Positions 1 through 7,081 of a stretch of DNA of 19,170 bases are shown here, piece by piece. The stretch is taken from contig JBFELO010000091.1 in the NCBI GenBank assembly GCA_041552055.1, positions 1-19,170 on the forward strand. The letters are read 5' to 3'. Origin of the DNA: JBFELO01 sp041552055. Lineage in GTDB: Bacteria > Acidobacteriota > Thermoanaerobaculia > Thermoanaerobaculales > Sulfomarinibacteraceae. Position numbers and translations under genes: made by a program. Under the pieces are notes generated by a model. It was not told where the DNA came from. It searched no databases and worked only from the letters and a program-made list of their open reading frames with translations. Numbering within the stretch: position 1 is the stretch's first letter; every line of letters starts with the position of its first letter.

Positions 1-1450
1 GCGCCTTGAGGTGCACGTACCACGCCTCGAGCGCACGCTCGTACGTGCGGATGTCCCCGTAGTAGAGGATCACGACCTCGGTCTCCGGACTCTTGGCCAG
101 GACTCGTTCCGCCTGCTTGACCGTGACCGAGCAGCAGGTCTTCGAGCAGTAGGGAACGCCGCCGCCGATCTTGCCCAGGGTGGCCCGCGAGCCCGCGCAC
201 AGCGAGAACACGACCCGCATGGGACGGTCGCCATCGGAAGGTCGGCCCAGCTCGTGGTCCAGGATCCGTTCGAAGTCCAGCCCGGTGACGACGTTGTCGG
301 CGCCGCTCGCGAGGCCGGATTGGTCGCTCAGGTCGAGATGGTCGAAACCGGTGCCCAACACGACCGCACCGAAGGTGTCCTCGAACAGGTGCGGAGCCGC
401 ATCGAGATCGATGGCGTCGGTCGGGCACACCGGCACACAGTCGCCGCACCTGGTGCAGGCCACGTCGATGATGGTGTACGTGTCGGGCACCGCGCGCTCG
501 AAGTCCTTGTCGATCGCCCTGCGACGGTAGAGCCCGCGGTTGAACTCCGTCACGGTCTCCTCTGGGCAGACCTCGGCACAGGCACCGCACGAAAGACAGC
601 GGTCCGCATCCACGAAGGTGGCGCCTTTTCTGATGCGCGCCTGGAAGTTGCCGTTCATCTTCTCCAGGCCGACCACCTCGGACTGCATCAGTGTCTCTAT
701 GTTCGGGTCCAAGATCGCATCCCGGGCCAGAACGGGACCGACGCACTCCGACCGGCAATAGGCCTGATGGCCCTCGCACTGAAAAAGAAAACCGATCTGG
801 CACAGACGGCCCCCGAGGTATGTGTCTCGCTCCACGAGGGTGACGCGCTGGCCCGCGGCGGCGAGTGACTTGGCCGCCTCGATTCCGGCGGTACCCCCGC
901 CGATCACCAGCGTCTTTGGCTCGATCGGCACCGCCGGCGGACACGGCTCCGCAGCGACCAATCTGGCATGGGCCATCCTCACCTGGTCGATCGCCTTGCG
1001 GGTCGCGTCATCGCAGTCGTCGTGCAACCACGCGCACTGCTCACGGAGGTTGGCGACCTCGAAGGAGCCTCTGTCGATCTCGAGGAGGCGGAGAGCCGCG
1101 GTGAACTGCTCCTCTGGGAACTTGAGCGACGATCGTGCCGAGCAGCCCGCGAACAACAGCCGATCGACCGAGGCCGACGCGATGTCGTCCTCCAACGCTC
1201 GGATGTCGTCGGCGGTGCACAGCGTGTCCACCCGCCTGACGAGTGACACGTGCGGCAGTGCGCGCGCCGCCTGTTCGACCCGTTGGGTGTCCACGTGATC
1301 CGAGATCATCCCCTTGCAGTCGCAGATCCAGATCCCCACACCGGCGGGAGCCACCGCCTCGCCATCCTCGCGTACGAGAGCATCCACGTGCCGATGGAAT
1401 CCGCGTGAAGGTGGTTGGCTGGCTTCGGGTCGGGTATGCGAGCGGCTCAT
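1..1450 (-). CDS. hdrA: HdrA-like iron-sulfur flavoprotein (heterodisulfide reductase subunit A family), C-terminus off the window
   Basis: The 483 residues present match the HdrA order. An N-terminal Cys-containing domain (about 38-165; CDCK at 44-47, GCSAR at 102-106) ends in an NLREQCAW segment. It is followed by an FAD-binding glycine motif GGGTAGIEAA (184-193), two ferredoxin motifs CLSCGACAEVCP (285-296) and CTRCGDCVPVCP (332-343), and the family signature LCAGSR (417-422) with YCSKTCC (434-440). HdrA is the flavin subunit that distributes electrons, often by bifurcation, between ferredoxin and a disulfide or other acceptor in the cytoplasm. The gene runs off the left edge, so any fused C-terminal domains and the HdrB/C or hydrogenase/MvhD partners are not visible. 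The ATG at 1450 lacks a clear Shine-Dalgarno, and the first ~36 residues are a low-similarity extension, so a downstream start is possible. The family call is strong; the physiological substrate is unknown. Confidence 0.9.
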   Translation of the reverse strand, partial: MSRSHTRPEASQPPSRGFHRHVDALVREDGEAVAPAGVGIWICDCKGMISDHVDTQRVEQAARALPHVSLVRRVDTLCTADDIRALEDDIASASVDRLLFAGCSARSSLKFPEEQFTAALRLLEIDRGSFEVANLREQCAWLHDDCDDATRKAIDQVRMAHARLVAAEPCPPAVPIEPKTLVIGGGTAGIEAAKSLAAAGQRVTLVERDTYLGGRLCQIGFLFQCEGHQAYCRSECVGPVLARDAILDPNIETLMQSEVVGLEKMNGNFQARIRKGATFVDADRCLSCGACAEVCPEETVTEFNRGLYRRRAIDKDFERAVPDTYTIIDVACTRCGDCVPVCPTDAIDLDAAPHLFEDTFGAVVLGTGFDHLDLSDQSGLASGADNVVTGLDFERILDHELGRPSDGDRPMRVVFSLCAGSRATLGKIGGGVPYCSKTCCSVTVKQAERVLAKSPETEVVILYYGDIRTYERALEAWYVHLKA

Positions 1451-1745
1451 GACGCGCACTACGATACCACCACTGCGATGAGAATAGATATTGTTACGAA
1501 TGATCAACTTTGCGACTAATGAACCCGAGACGACACGATTACGGCGCACGCGCACGAGGTGCGGAGCTCGGACCTGCGACCGGTTTTGAGCGGTGTTGGG
1601 CGAATCGCTCAGCGGCGACCACACGGCGTTGAGGACGCGGTCCGCCCAACCTGCTATCGTGAACCGGGGCGGGCCGGCGTCCCGACAACCGACGATAGAA
1701 CGCGCGCAACGCGCGAAAACCAACTCGCACGAGGATGGGGAGGCG
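1451..1745. other. Divergent intergenic region between hdrA-like gene and DUF3108 gene
   Basis: No convincing gene lies in these 295 bases. There is a locally AT-rich patch at about 1480-1520, unlike the GC-rich surroundings, which would suit a promoter for the leftward hdrA-like gene. Reading leftward, TTGATC and TATTCT are separated by only 15 bases, so the match is poor. ORFs that cross the region lack ribosome-binding sites and family similarity. Confidence 0.5.
1629..1657 (+). promoter_or_regulatory. Possible weak sigma70-type promoter for the DUF3108 gene
   Basis: TTGAGG at 1629-1634 (four of six consensus bases) and TGCTAT at 1652-1657 (three of six) are 17 bases apart, about 90 bases before the chosen start codon. 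The spacing is ideal but the boxes are weak, so this is only a candidate. Confidence 0.22.
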
Positions 1746-2570
1746 ATGAAGGGGGACCAACAGTCGTCGCGCCGAAGGAGGCGATTGGCGCTGGTCGGTG
1801 GCGTGCTCGTTGTGGCGGTCATCCTCGGATCCGTACACCGCGGAGCCGGGCTGGGGGAATCCACGGACCCGACGTCCGAACCGCCGTTCCCGGTCGACGA
1901 GCATCTCACGTACGACGTGCTGTACCTGGGTATTCGCTGTGGCTCGCTGACGCTGACCAGCTTCGCGGAGGTTGGTGTGGACGACACGCTATATCACATC
2001 GTGGCCAATGCACGAACGTCCAAGTTCTTCGACAGTATTTATCGGGTTCGAGTGCGCCTCGAATCGGTGTACAGCGTTCGCCGGATGTCATCGGTCAGCT
2101 ACCACCACACCGGGAAAGAAAAGAAACGCGCGAAAGACGAGTTGTGGGTCGTGGACTTTGACAAGCGAGAGGTCCAGCGCAACCGAGACGGCGAGATCAA
2201 GACGATCGCGATCGAGAGCGCTCACGTCCACGATCCACTGGCGTACCTGTACCGTATGCGTGCTCTTCTGTCCGATTCCAGCCGTCAGGCGGCGCTCGCC
2301 ATGGTGACAAGCGACGGCGACGTGGAGACCGTAGCCGAGGTTCTGGAGAAGAGGAAGGTCAAGACTCCGTTCGGCAAGGGTGAGGCGCTGATCGTCGTGC
2401 CGCGCCCCAAGGACGACGAGCTGTTCGACAAGAAGGGCAGCATGGAGTTATGGGTGGGGATCGACGATCGTCGGCTGCTGTACCGTGTGGTGTTCGATCT
2501 CCCATTCGGCAAGCTCGTTGCCCGGCTCGATGCGATCGAGGAGCGTGGGGTCAGCGACGAATCGAGTTGA
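1746..2570 (+). CDS. Exported DUF3108-like protein
   Basis: The 274-residue protein has a basic N-terminus (five consecutive Arg) followed by one hydrophobic segment at about residues 14-28, consistent with a signal peptide or membrane anchor. The rest is beta-rich. It starts with FPVDEHLTYDVLYLGI, the typical opening of DUF3108, and continues with segments such as YHIVANARTSKFFDSIYRV and the C-terminal MELWVGIDDRRLLYRVVFDLPFG. DUF3108 proteins are envelope proteins of unknown function. The ATG at 1746 was chosen because GAGGA/GGGGAGG (1731-1743) precedes it and it begins right before the export signal; the open frame extends upstream to 1593 without support. It is convergent with the vWA operon, and the two coding regions overlap by 20 bp at their 3' ends. 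Confidence 0.8.
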   Translation: MKGDQQSSRRRRRLALVGGVLVVAVILGSVHRGAGLGESTDPTSEPPFPVDEHLTYDVLYLGIRCGSLTLTSFAEVGVDDTLYHIVANARTSKFFDSIYRVRVRLESVYSVRRMSSVSYHHTGKEKKRAKDELWVVDFDKREVQRNRDGEIKTIAIESAHVHDPLAYLYRMRALLSDSSRQAALAMVTSDGDVETVAEVLEKRKVKTPFGKGEALIVVPRPKDDELFDKKGSMELWVGIDDRRLLYRVVFDLPFGKLVARLDAIEERGVSDESS

Positions 2571-3558
2571 GCCCCACGAACGTGCCGCCGTTGCGGCGGC
2601 ACAGGATCCTCATCAAGGTCGAGAACCGGATCCCCGTCGTTTCGCCCGCGCCGGCCACTGTGAAGACCGTCGGGAATCCCACTGCGTGGATTCGGACCGG
2701 TCGATCACCTCGGCCATCGGGAGGATTGAGCCGGTCCACTGTGCGCACCACATCGTCAATGGACGAACCTGTGAACTCGTCACCGAACACATAGATGCTG
2801 ATGCGCTTGTCAGGCGCTGCGAAAACCCGGATCGCCCGCTCGATTCCTTCGACCGGCGACGAGTTCGAGAACACATTCCAGCTCGACAGTCTCGAGATGA
2901 TCGCGGACCGCCTGGCAGGCGTGTCCGGGATCCACTTGCCCGCGTACTGCGAGTACATGTACTGGCCCATGTCGTTCATCACCTGCATCCCCTTCACGGC
3001 GGGGTAGGCGTCGAGGACCTGGGACATCTTGCGCACCACCAGGGGCCAGGCGTAGTTGAACATGCTGCCGGAGGTGTCGATGACGAAGATGATGTACTCG
3101 CTGTCGACCGGGATGCCCCCCACGGTCGCATCGGTGGTTGGACGACGGTACTGCCGCTCGAGCAGGCGCTTCATCTCCTCGGTGAGGTCCTGGTGGGCGG
3201 CCAGCAACCTCCCCTCGAGGATCTCGCTCACCTCCGAGAGCTCCTGGCTCCCGGCAAACTCACCCCGGATCCGCTCCAGATCCCCACGCAATCGCGCTAC
3301 CTGGTCGCGCTCGTCGGAGAGCTGGCTTTCGCGGCCGACCAGCCGGAACTCGAGGATGTCGCTTTCCCCGCGGATCTCGAAGAGCTCCTGTTCCAGCTCG
3401 ACGATCAGGGCGTCGAGATCGATGCGTGCGGTCTCCAGGGCTCGCGGCTCCCCGATCTTGGTCAGCACGAGCAGCAGGACGATGGCCCCGAAGCCGCAGC
3501 AGACGGCGTCCAGGAACGACAGGCTGAAGGTGGCCGTCGCCTCGCGTCGTCGTCTCAC
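2551..3558 (-). CDS. Membrane-anchored vWA-domain protein 2 with ExbD/TolR/MotB-like N-terminal helix
   Basis: The 335-residue protein has a basic cytoplasmic start (RRRRE) and one membrane helix (about 11-34). That helix carries the motif FSLSFLDAVCCGFGAIVLL, with a conserved Asp near residue 17 placed as in ExbD, TolR or MotB helices. A long coiled coil (about 43-138) follows, then a vWA domain (about 153-333). The metal site DTSGSM (Asp161, Ser163, Ser165) is intact, and YVFGDE (Asp260) probably supplies the last ligand. The vWA domain should therefore face the periplasm. The start is GTG at 3558, which overlaps the upstream stop as GTGA and has GGAGG at 3566-3570, seven bases upstream. 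A TTG six bases earlier sits one base from the Shine-Dalgarno and is unlikely. It is the last gene of the operon and shares architecture with the preceding gene at low sequence identity. Its role as a stator B subunit is inferred. Confidence 0.85.
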   Translation of the reverse strand: MRRRREATATFSLSFLDAVCCGFGAIVLLLVLTKIGEPRALETARIDLDALIVELEQELFEIRGESDILEFRLVGRESQLSDERDQVARLRGDLERIRGEFAGSQELSEVSEILEGRLLAAHQDLTEEMKRLLERQYRRPTTDATVGGIPVDSEYIIFVIDTSGSMFNYAWPLVVRKMSQVLDAYPAVKGMQVMNDMGQYMYSQYAGKWIPDTPARRSAIISRLSSWNVFSNSSPVEGIERAIRVFAAPDKRISIYVFGDEFTGSSIDDVVRTVDRLNPPDGRGDRPVRIHAVGFPTVFTVAGAGETTGIRFSTLMRILCRRNGGTFVGLNSIRR

Positions 3559-4649
3559 GGCCAATCCTCCGAGAGGCTCATGAACGAGCCGTTGCTGGTC
3601 ATCGCCACCTTCCAGAACGCGCTGGGAGCGATCGGGTCGCCCTCCATGGGGAACAGGATCACGTTGACCGGAATCCCCCGCGGCAGCTCGCGGATCGCGC
3701 GGTTGAACAGCTTTGCGCGCTGTTTTGGGGACACGGTTCCGGTGCGCGCCGAGGAGGGACCCATGGTGGGGAGCCCGTCGACGAGGAGTGTGATGTTGTC
3801 AGGCAGGGGTTGCATCTGCCGGATCGCTGCGAGGCCGCTCGACAGGTTGGTGCCGCGGTCGGGCACCACCCCTCGGAGGTTCGTCATGACCTGTTCGAGC
3901 GCCGCACGATCCGAACCATCGAGCCACTGACCGTCGCTTCCGTCTATAAGGGCGCCCGCGCCCTCCGCAAATGTGTACACCTGGAACTGGCTCGAGCGTG
4001 GAATCTGGGTCGTTAACCAGTCCATGGTGGCCACCGCCTGCCGCCATTTCGGTGCACGGGACCTCTGATCGCGGGGGAGGTTGCGACGGCGGATAATGTT
4101 GACCAGGTCATCCCCGAGCATGCTGGCCGACACATCGACCAGGAAGAAGATCCGGTCGCCACCGACTTTCAATCCGGTGAGGTACTGGCGGTCACCGTCC
4201 CCGATGTGCGCCCGTGTCCTGTCGCCGGGCACTTCCTCGCTGGGCGCCGCAGCGGACAGACGTTTTGCCTCCTCCTCGAGCGACCTGAGGTCGGCCTTGA
4301 GCCGGTTGATGTGCTCGCGGCGGGCGAGGGTCGAGTCCTCATAGGTCGCGAGCTCGACCTGGAGGTCGTCGAGAGTCTCGATCAGGCGGCGCGACAGGCC
4401 CTGTGCGAGTGTGTGCTCCCGATCGATTGCGCGCAACGAGTTCCTGAGCTCGACCAGCCGGCGATGTCCCTCGAGGACCTCCTCCTGGCGCCGATCGACC
4501 TCGCCCTGGAGATCCTCGGTGAGGTGATCCGTGCGGACCTGGACCGACGCGTTGATCACCATGAAGAGCAGGACCACGGCGCCCAGCCCACAGGTCATGG
4601 CGTCCAGGAAGGACAGGCTGAACACGTTGAGGCGATGACGGCGTGCCAC
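3555..4649 (-). CDS. Membrane-anchored vWA-domain protein 1 with ExbD/TolR/MotB-like N-terminal helix
   Basis: The 364-residue protein begins MARRHR and has a single membrane helix (about 9-32) with FSLSFLDAMTCGLGAVVLL. The embedded Asp16 and the Cys-Gly-x-Gly-Ala step are shared with the next gene. A predicted coiled coil covers about 40-132. The vWA domain (about 165-360) has DVSASM (Asp172, Ser174, Ser176), a Thr in RGTNLSSGL (Thr267) and Asp291 in LLVDGLPT, so the metal-ion-dependent adhesion site looks complete. Positive charges before the helix put the coiled coil and vWA domain in the periplasm. The GTG start at 4649 is one base after the upstream TGA, and its own stop overlaps the next start. 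In channel families of the ExbB type a partner helix carries a protonatable Asp; this protein and the next are the natural candidates here, by inference. Confidence 0.85.
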   Translation of the reverse strand: MARRHRLNVFSLSFLDAMTCGLGAVVLLFMVINASVQVRTDHLTEDLQGEVDRRQEEVLEGHRRLVELRNSLRAIDREHTLAQGLSRRLIETLDDLQVELATYEDSTLARREHINRLKADLRSLEEEAKRLSAAAPSEEVPGDRTRAHIGDGDRQYLTGLKVGGDRIFFLVDVSASMLGDDLVNIIRRRNLPRDQRSRAPKWRQAVATMDWLTTQIPRSSQFQVYTFAEGAGALIDGSDGQWLDGSDRAALEQVMTNLRGVVPDRGTNLSSGLAAIRQMQPLPDNITLLVDGLPTMGPSSARTGTVSPKQRAKLFNRAIRELPRGIPVNVILFPMEGDPIAPSAFWKVAMTSNGSFMSLSEDWP

Positions 4650-4650
4650 G

Positions 4651-6027
4651 TCAGTCCACCATGGAGACCATCAAGAGCTCCACGTCCGGCGAGCCGAAAC
4701 TCACGGTGTCTCCCGCCGCCAGTTCGGTCGAGCCGGCCACCCGGCGTCCGTTGACCGACGTGCCGGAGGTGCTGTGGTCCTCGAGAATCACGGAGTCACC
4801 ACGTCGAAAAACCGTGCATTGGGTGCTCGAAACGCCGGCCGTTGTGCGTGGAATCTGGAGACCACGACCGTCCTCTGGGATCGACACACCGATCGCGAAC
4901 GGCATCTCCGAGATTGGGTAGGCGATGCTGTCGTGCACGAGGTGTGTCGGCGGGCGGCCACCGGCTGCGGGTGGGTGGGTTCCCGCCGGAGTTCCCGAAT
5001 CGTGCGACGCGTCCGCTCCGGTTTCCAGCACCGTGATGAAGGGGAGGGACTCCGTTGGTGCGGAGATCTGGTCCGCCGCGCGAACGGCGCCCATCGCGGC
5101 GGCGGCCGGCTGCAGGACCGCAACGGTCGTCTCATGTGCCCGAGACAGGTGGTCCTCGAGACCGGGGAGAGTCGCGAGCCGATCTGTCACCACCACGTTC
5201 AGTGGCGCGCTTCCGGGTCGCACGGCCCGGATCGTCTCCACGAGGTTGTCGTACTGACGTTGGACTGCTCCGACCATGCCCTCGTGCGACAGCTCGATCG
5301 CGTACCGTCGGCCGCCCGCCTCCATGGAGACGCTGACGGTGTTCGACTTCTGGAGTTCCCGGAGCCAGGCTGGCAGATGGTCGTACAGAGACTGCTCGCT
5401 GGCGGCGAGGTGAAGCGGATCGAACCGTGTTGTGCGCACGAAGTCGGCCGCGATTTGGGATGCCCATCGCGTGTGCAGATCCGCGAGACCGAAGCGATCG
5501 TCCACCAGGACCCGAACCCGGGACAGCCGCCGTCGGCGCTCGAGCAGGGTGGCCACCGCCGCGTGCATCTGGAGGTCGAGGTGAAGGACGTTCGAAGGTC
5601 CGCTCTCCGGTCCGAGGGAGGCGGCGACCGCGGCGTCCACCAGGCCGTTCGCCGGGATCTGGCACGACCGGGCGATGCCCAATAACAGGCTGAGTTGTCG
5701 CTCGTCAAAGGTGCCGGGAACAACGAGCAGGACCGAATGCGCGTCCGTCCCGACCTCGCTCCAGATCTGCTGCAGGTGCCGGTGGACGAGATCGGCCGTG
5801 CTGAGGTGAGATGGAAAAGGACGCTTCAACGCTTTGGTGTCGAGGTCATTCCAGAATCTGTCATGGATCCTGCGCGGTTTGAGGCGGGCGCCGCTGGCAG
5901 CCTCCCTGCCTACTGCGATCGAACGCCCCTCGATCAGGGCGACCCCTGGACTGGGCGGAGACAGGACCCCGGACGCGTCCGCTGCCAGGACTCCCACGTC
6001 GTTGAGCTCCAGGGCAATGACGGTCAC
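4651..6027 (-). CDS. Degenerate Hsp70/actin-fold domain fused to a C-terminal FHA domain
   Basis: The 458-residue protein has no signal peptide and should be cytoplasmic. Residues 1-315 follow the layout of an Hsp70-like ATPase: an initial strand (MTVIALELND), then VVPGTFDERQLSLLLGIA (102-119) and NGLVDAAVAASLG (127-139), which resemble the Hsp70 segments around the proline switch and NEPTAAALAYG. However, the phosphate loops are not canonical: there is no DLGTT at the start, and DLQMHAAVA replaces DLGGGTxD. A Pro/Gly-rich linker leads to an FHA domain (about 370-456) with STSGTSVNGRRV and AGDTVSFG, but Ser-x-x-Gln stands where Ser-x-x-His is usual. The GTG start at 6027 overlaps the stop of the channel gene as GTGA. 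It could be a scaffold or a nucleotide sensor; ATPase activity is doubtful. Confidence 0.75.
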   Translation of the reverse strand: MTVIALELNDVGVLAADASGVLSPPSPGVALIEGRSIAVGREAASGARLKPRRIHDRFWNDLDTKALKRPFPSHLSTADLVHRHLQQIWSEVGTDAHSVLLVVPGTFDERQLSLLLGIARSCQIPANGLVDAAVAASLGPESGPSNVLHLDLQMHAAVATLLERRRRLSRVRVLVDDRFGLADLHTRWASQIAADFVRTTRFDPLHLAASEQSLYDHLPAWLRELQKSNTVSVSMEAGGRRYAIELSHEGMVGAVQRQYDNLVETIRAVRPGSAPLNVVVTDRLATLPGLEDHLSRAHETTVAVLQPAAAAMGAVRAADQISAPTESLPFITVLETGADASHDSGTPAGTHPPAAGGRPPTHLVHDSIAYPISEMPFAIGVSIPEDGRGLQIPRTTAGVSSTQCTVFRRGDSVILEDHSTSGTSVNGRRVAGSTELAAGDTVSFGSPDVELLMVSMVD

Positions 6028-6863
6028 TGTAGTGCGTCCGCTCGTCGGCCGTGGACCGATGGCGGCGAGGCCACCTGCAGGTGCCTCACGAGGTGGCTGT
6101 CGAGATAGGTCTCGGTGTCGAGGACCAGGCGCTCCTGCTGCAACTGGAGCTGGTGGAGCACGAACATCAGCACGATGCTGAGCAGCAGGGCGATGAAGGT
6201 GGAGTTGAACGCAACGCCGAGGCTCTGGGTAACGCCGGAGATCTCACCCTCCACCGCCTTGTGAGCCTGACCGAGCGCCTCCCCGATGCCCCGGACGGTG
6301 CCGATGAACCCTATGGAGGGTATCGCCCACGCGAGGTATCGAACCATCGAGAGCTCCGAGTCGAGACGCTCGGATTCGGCTTCGCACACGTCGTGGGCGG
6401 TGTCCGACGCGTCCTGGATGCTGCGTGTGGCCCCGAACCTGTGGAGGGCGGAGAGCAGCGCCCTGGGGAGCAGGTAGCGCTGCTGGTTGGGCGGGAGCGA
6501 CTCGATCTGCCGCGCGTACTCGCGCGCGTCCTCCGGGAGGATCTTCATGCCGTCACCGATCGGAACGAGGTCGGCCTGCAAGAGCTTGTTCTCCCGCGAG
6601 GTGGCGGCCCACTTGTAGCCCATGATCGCCAGCCCCCACAGCATGAGGACGAAGCACGCCTCCTGCTCGAAGTCACGAACGATCACCCACGCCGATCGCT
6701 GCTGGACATAGTCGGGATCGGTCTTCATCATTGCGGCCTGGAGGTCGAGAATCGCATCGGCCTTGGGTCGCACCAGTGTGACGTACACCGCGTGGACCAC
6801 GATCACGGCCAGAACCAGTGACACAACCTGATACGCGAACTCGGTCGGGTAGCGGCGCCGCAT
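6024..6863 (-). CDS. MotA/TolQ/ExbB-family channel subunit
   Basis: The 279-residue protein has membrane segments at about 9-31, 69-86, 174-194 and 214-238, with a roughly 85-residue cytoplasmic loop between the second and third. The third segment has the family signature AIPSIGFIGTVRGIGEAL, and the fourth has SLGVAFNSTFIALLLSI with pore-type Ser/Thr (221-222). Proteins of this family form pentamers around a dimer of single-helix B subunits and convert ion flow into motion or force in the envelope. The ATG at 6863 shares one base with the upstream stop (TGATG) and has a weak GGTGGA six bases before it. No ExbD, TolR or MotB gene of ordinary form is present; the two downstream vWA proteins carry the matching helix. 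The family call is firm; the coupling ion is not predictable. Confidence 0.9.
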   Translation of the reverse strand: MRRRYPTEFAYQVVSLVLAVIVVHAVYVTLVRPKADAILDLQAAMMKTDPDYVQQRSAWVIVRDFEQEACFVLMLWGLAIMGYKWAATSRENKLLQADLVPIGDGMKILPEDAREYARQIESLPPNQQRYLLPRALLSALHRFGATRSIQDASDTAHDVCEAESERLDSELSMVRYLAWAIPSIGFIGTVRGIGEALGQAHKAVEGEISGVTQSLGVAFNSTFIALLLSIVLMFVLHQLQLQQERLVLDTETYLDSHLVRHLQVASPPSVHGRRADALQ

Positions 6864-7048
6864 CAGATGTCCACCGGGAACGAGATCGCGCTATCGGCCG
6901 GAAGCTCCTCGGACGGCTCGAAATCCTCCAACACCGGCGCCGGCTCGCCGGTCGATTGGGCTGACGAGTCGGGAGCGGCTACCACCGCTGCGAGTGCGGC
7001 CGCCGCGAGCACCATCGCGCACAGCACGACCAGGACGACTCTCTTCAT
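6863..7048 (-). CDS. Small secreted or membrane-tethered acidic peptide (61 aa)
   Basis: This open frame is preceded by GGGGAGG four bases before the ATG at 7048. It encodes MKRVVLVVLCAMVLAAAALA, a strong export signal, followed by a short tail rich in Asp, Glu, Ser and Pro that ends in SAISFPVDI. It lies 33 bases after the FHA-PEGA-SUMF1 gene, and its stop overlaps the start of the channel gene. The signal sequence, the good ribosome-binding site and the coupled stop support it as a real gene. No family is recognised. It may be a small periplasmic or membrane accessory of the channel. Confidence 0.68.
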   Translation of the reverse strand: MKRVVLVVLCAMVLAAAALAAVVAAPDSSAQSTGEPAPVLEDFEPSEELPADSAISFPVDI

Positions 7049-7081
7049 TTTGCCTCCCCACCAGTCGCGACACCACATCGG

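Noticed and set aside
11..868. 285-codon open frame on the plus strand
   Set aside because: It is the antisense shadow of the HdrA-like gene, whose iron-sulfur and FAD motifs read on the other strand.
1485..1510. FNR/CRP-type binding site before the HdrA-like gene
   Set aside because: TTGAT is present on the minus strand, but the matching half-site has the wrong spacing and sequence.
2485..3930. 481-codon open frame on the plus strand
   Set aside because: It runs opposite the two vWA genes and crosses the end of the DUF3108 gene; no ribosome-binding site or family similarity.
2551..6863. Identification as a Zorya defence system
   Set aside because: The channel and helix resemble ZorA/ZorB in principle, but there is no peptidoglycan-binding ZorB, no helicase or nuclease ZorC/D/E, and the vWA, PEGA and SUMF1 parts do not fit.
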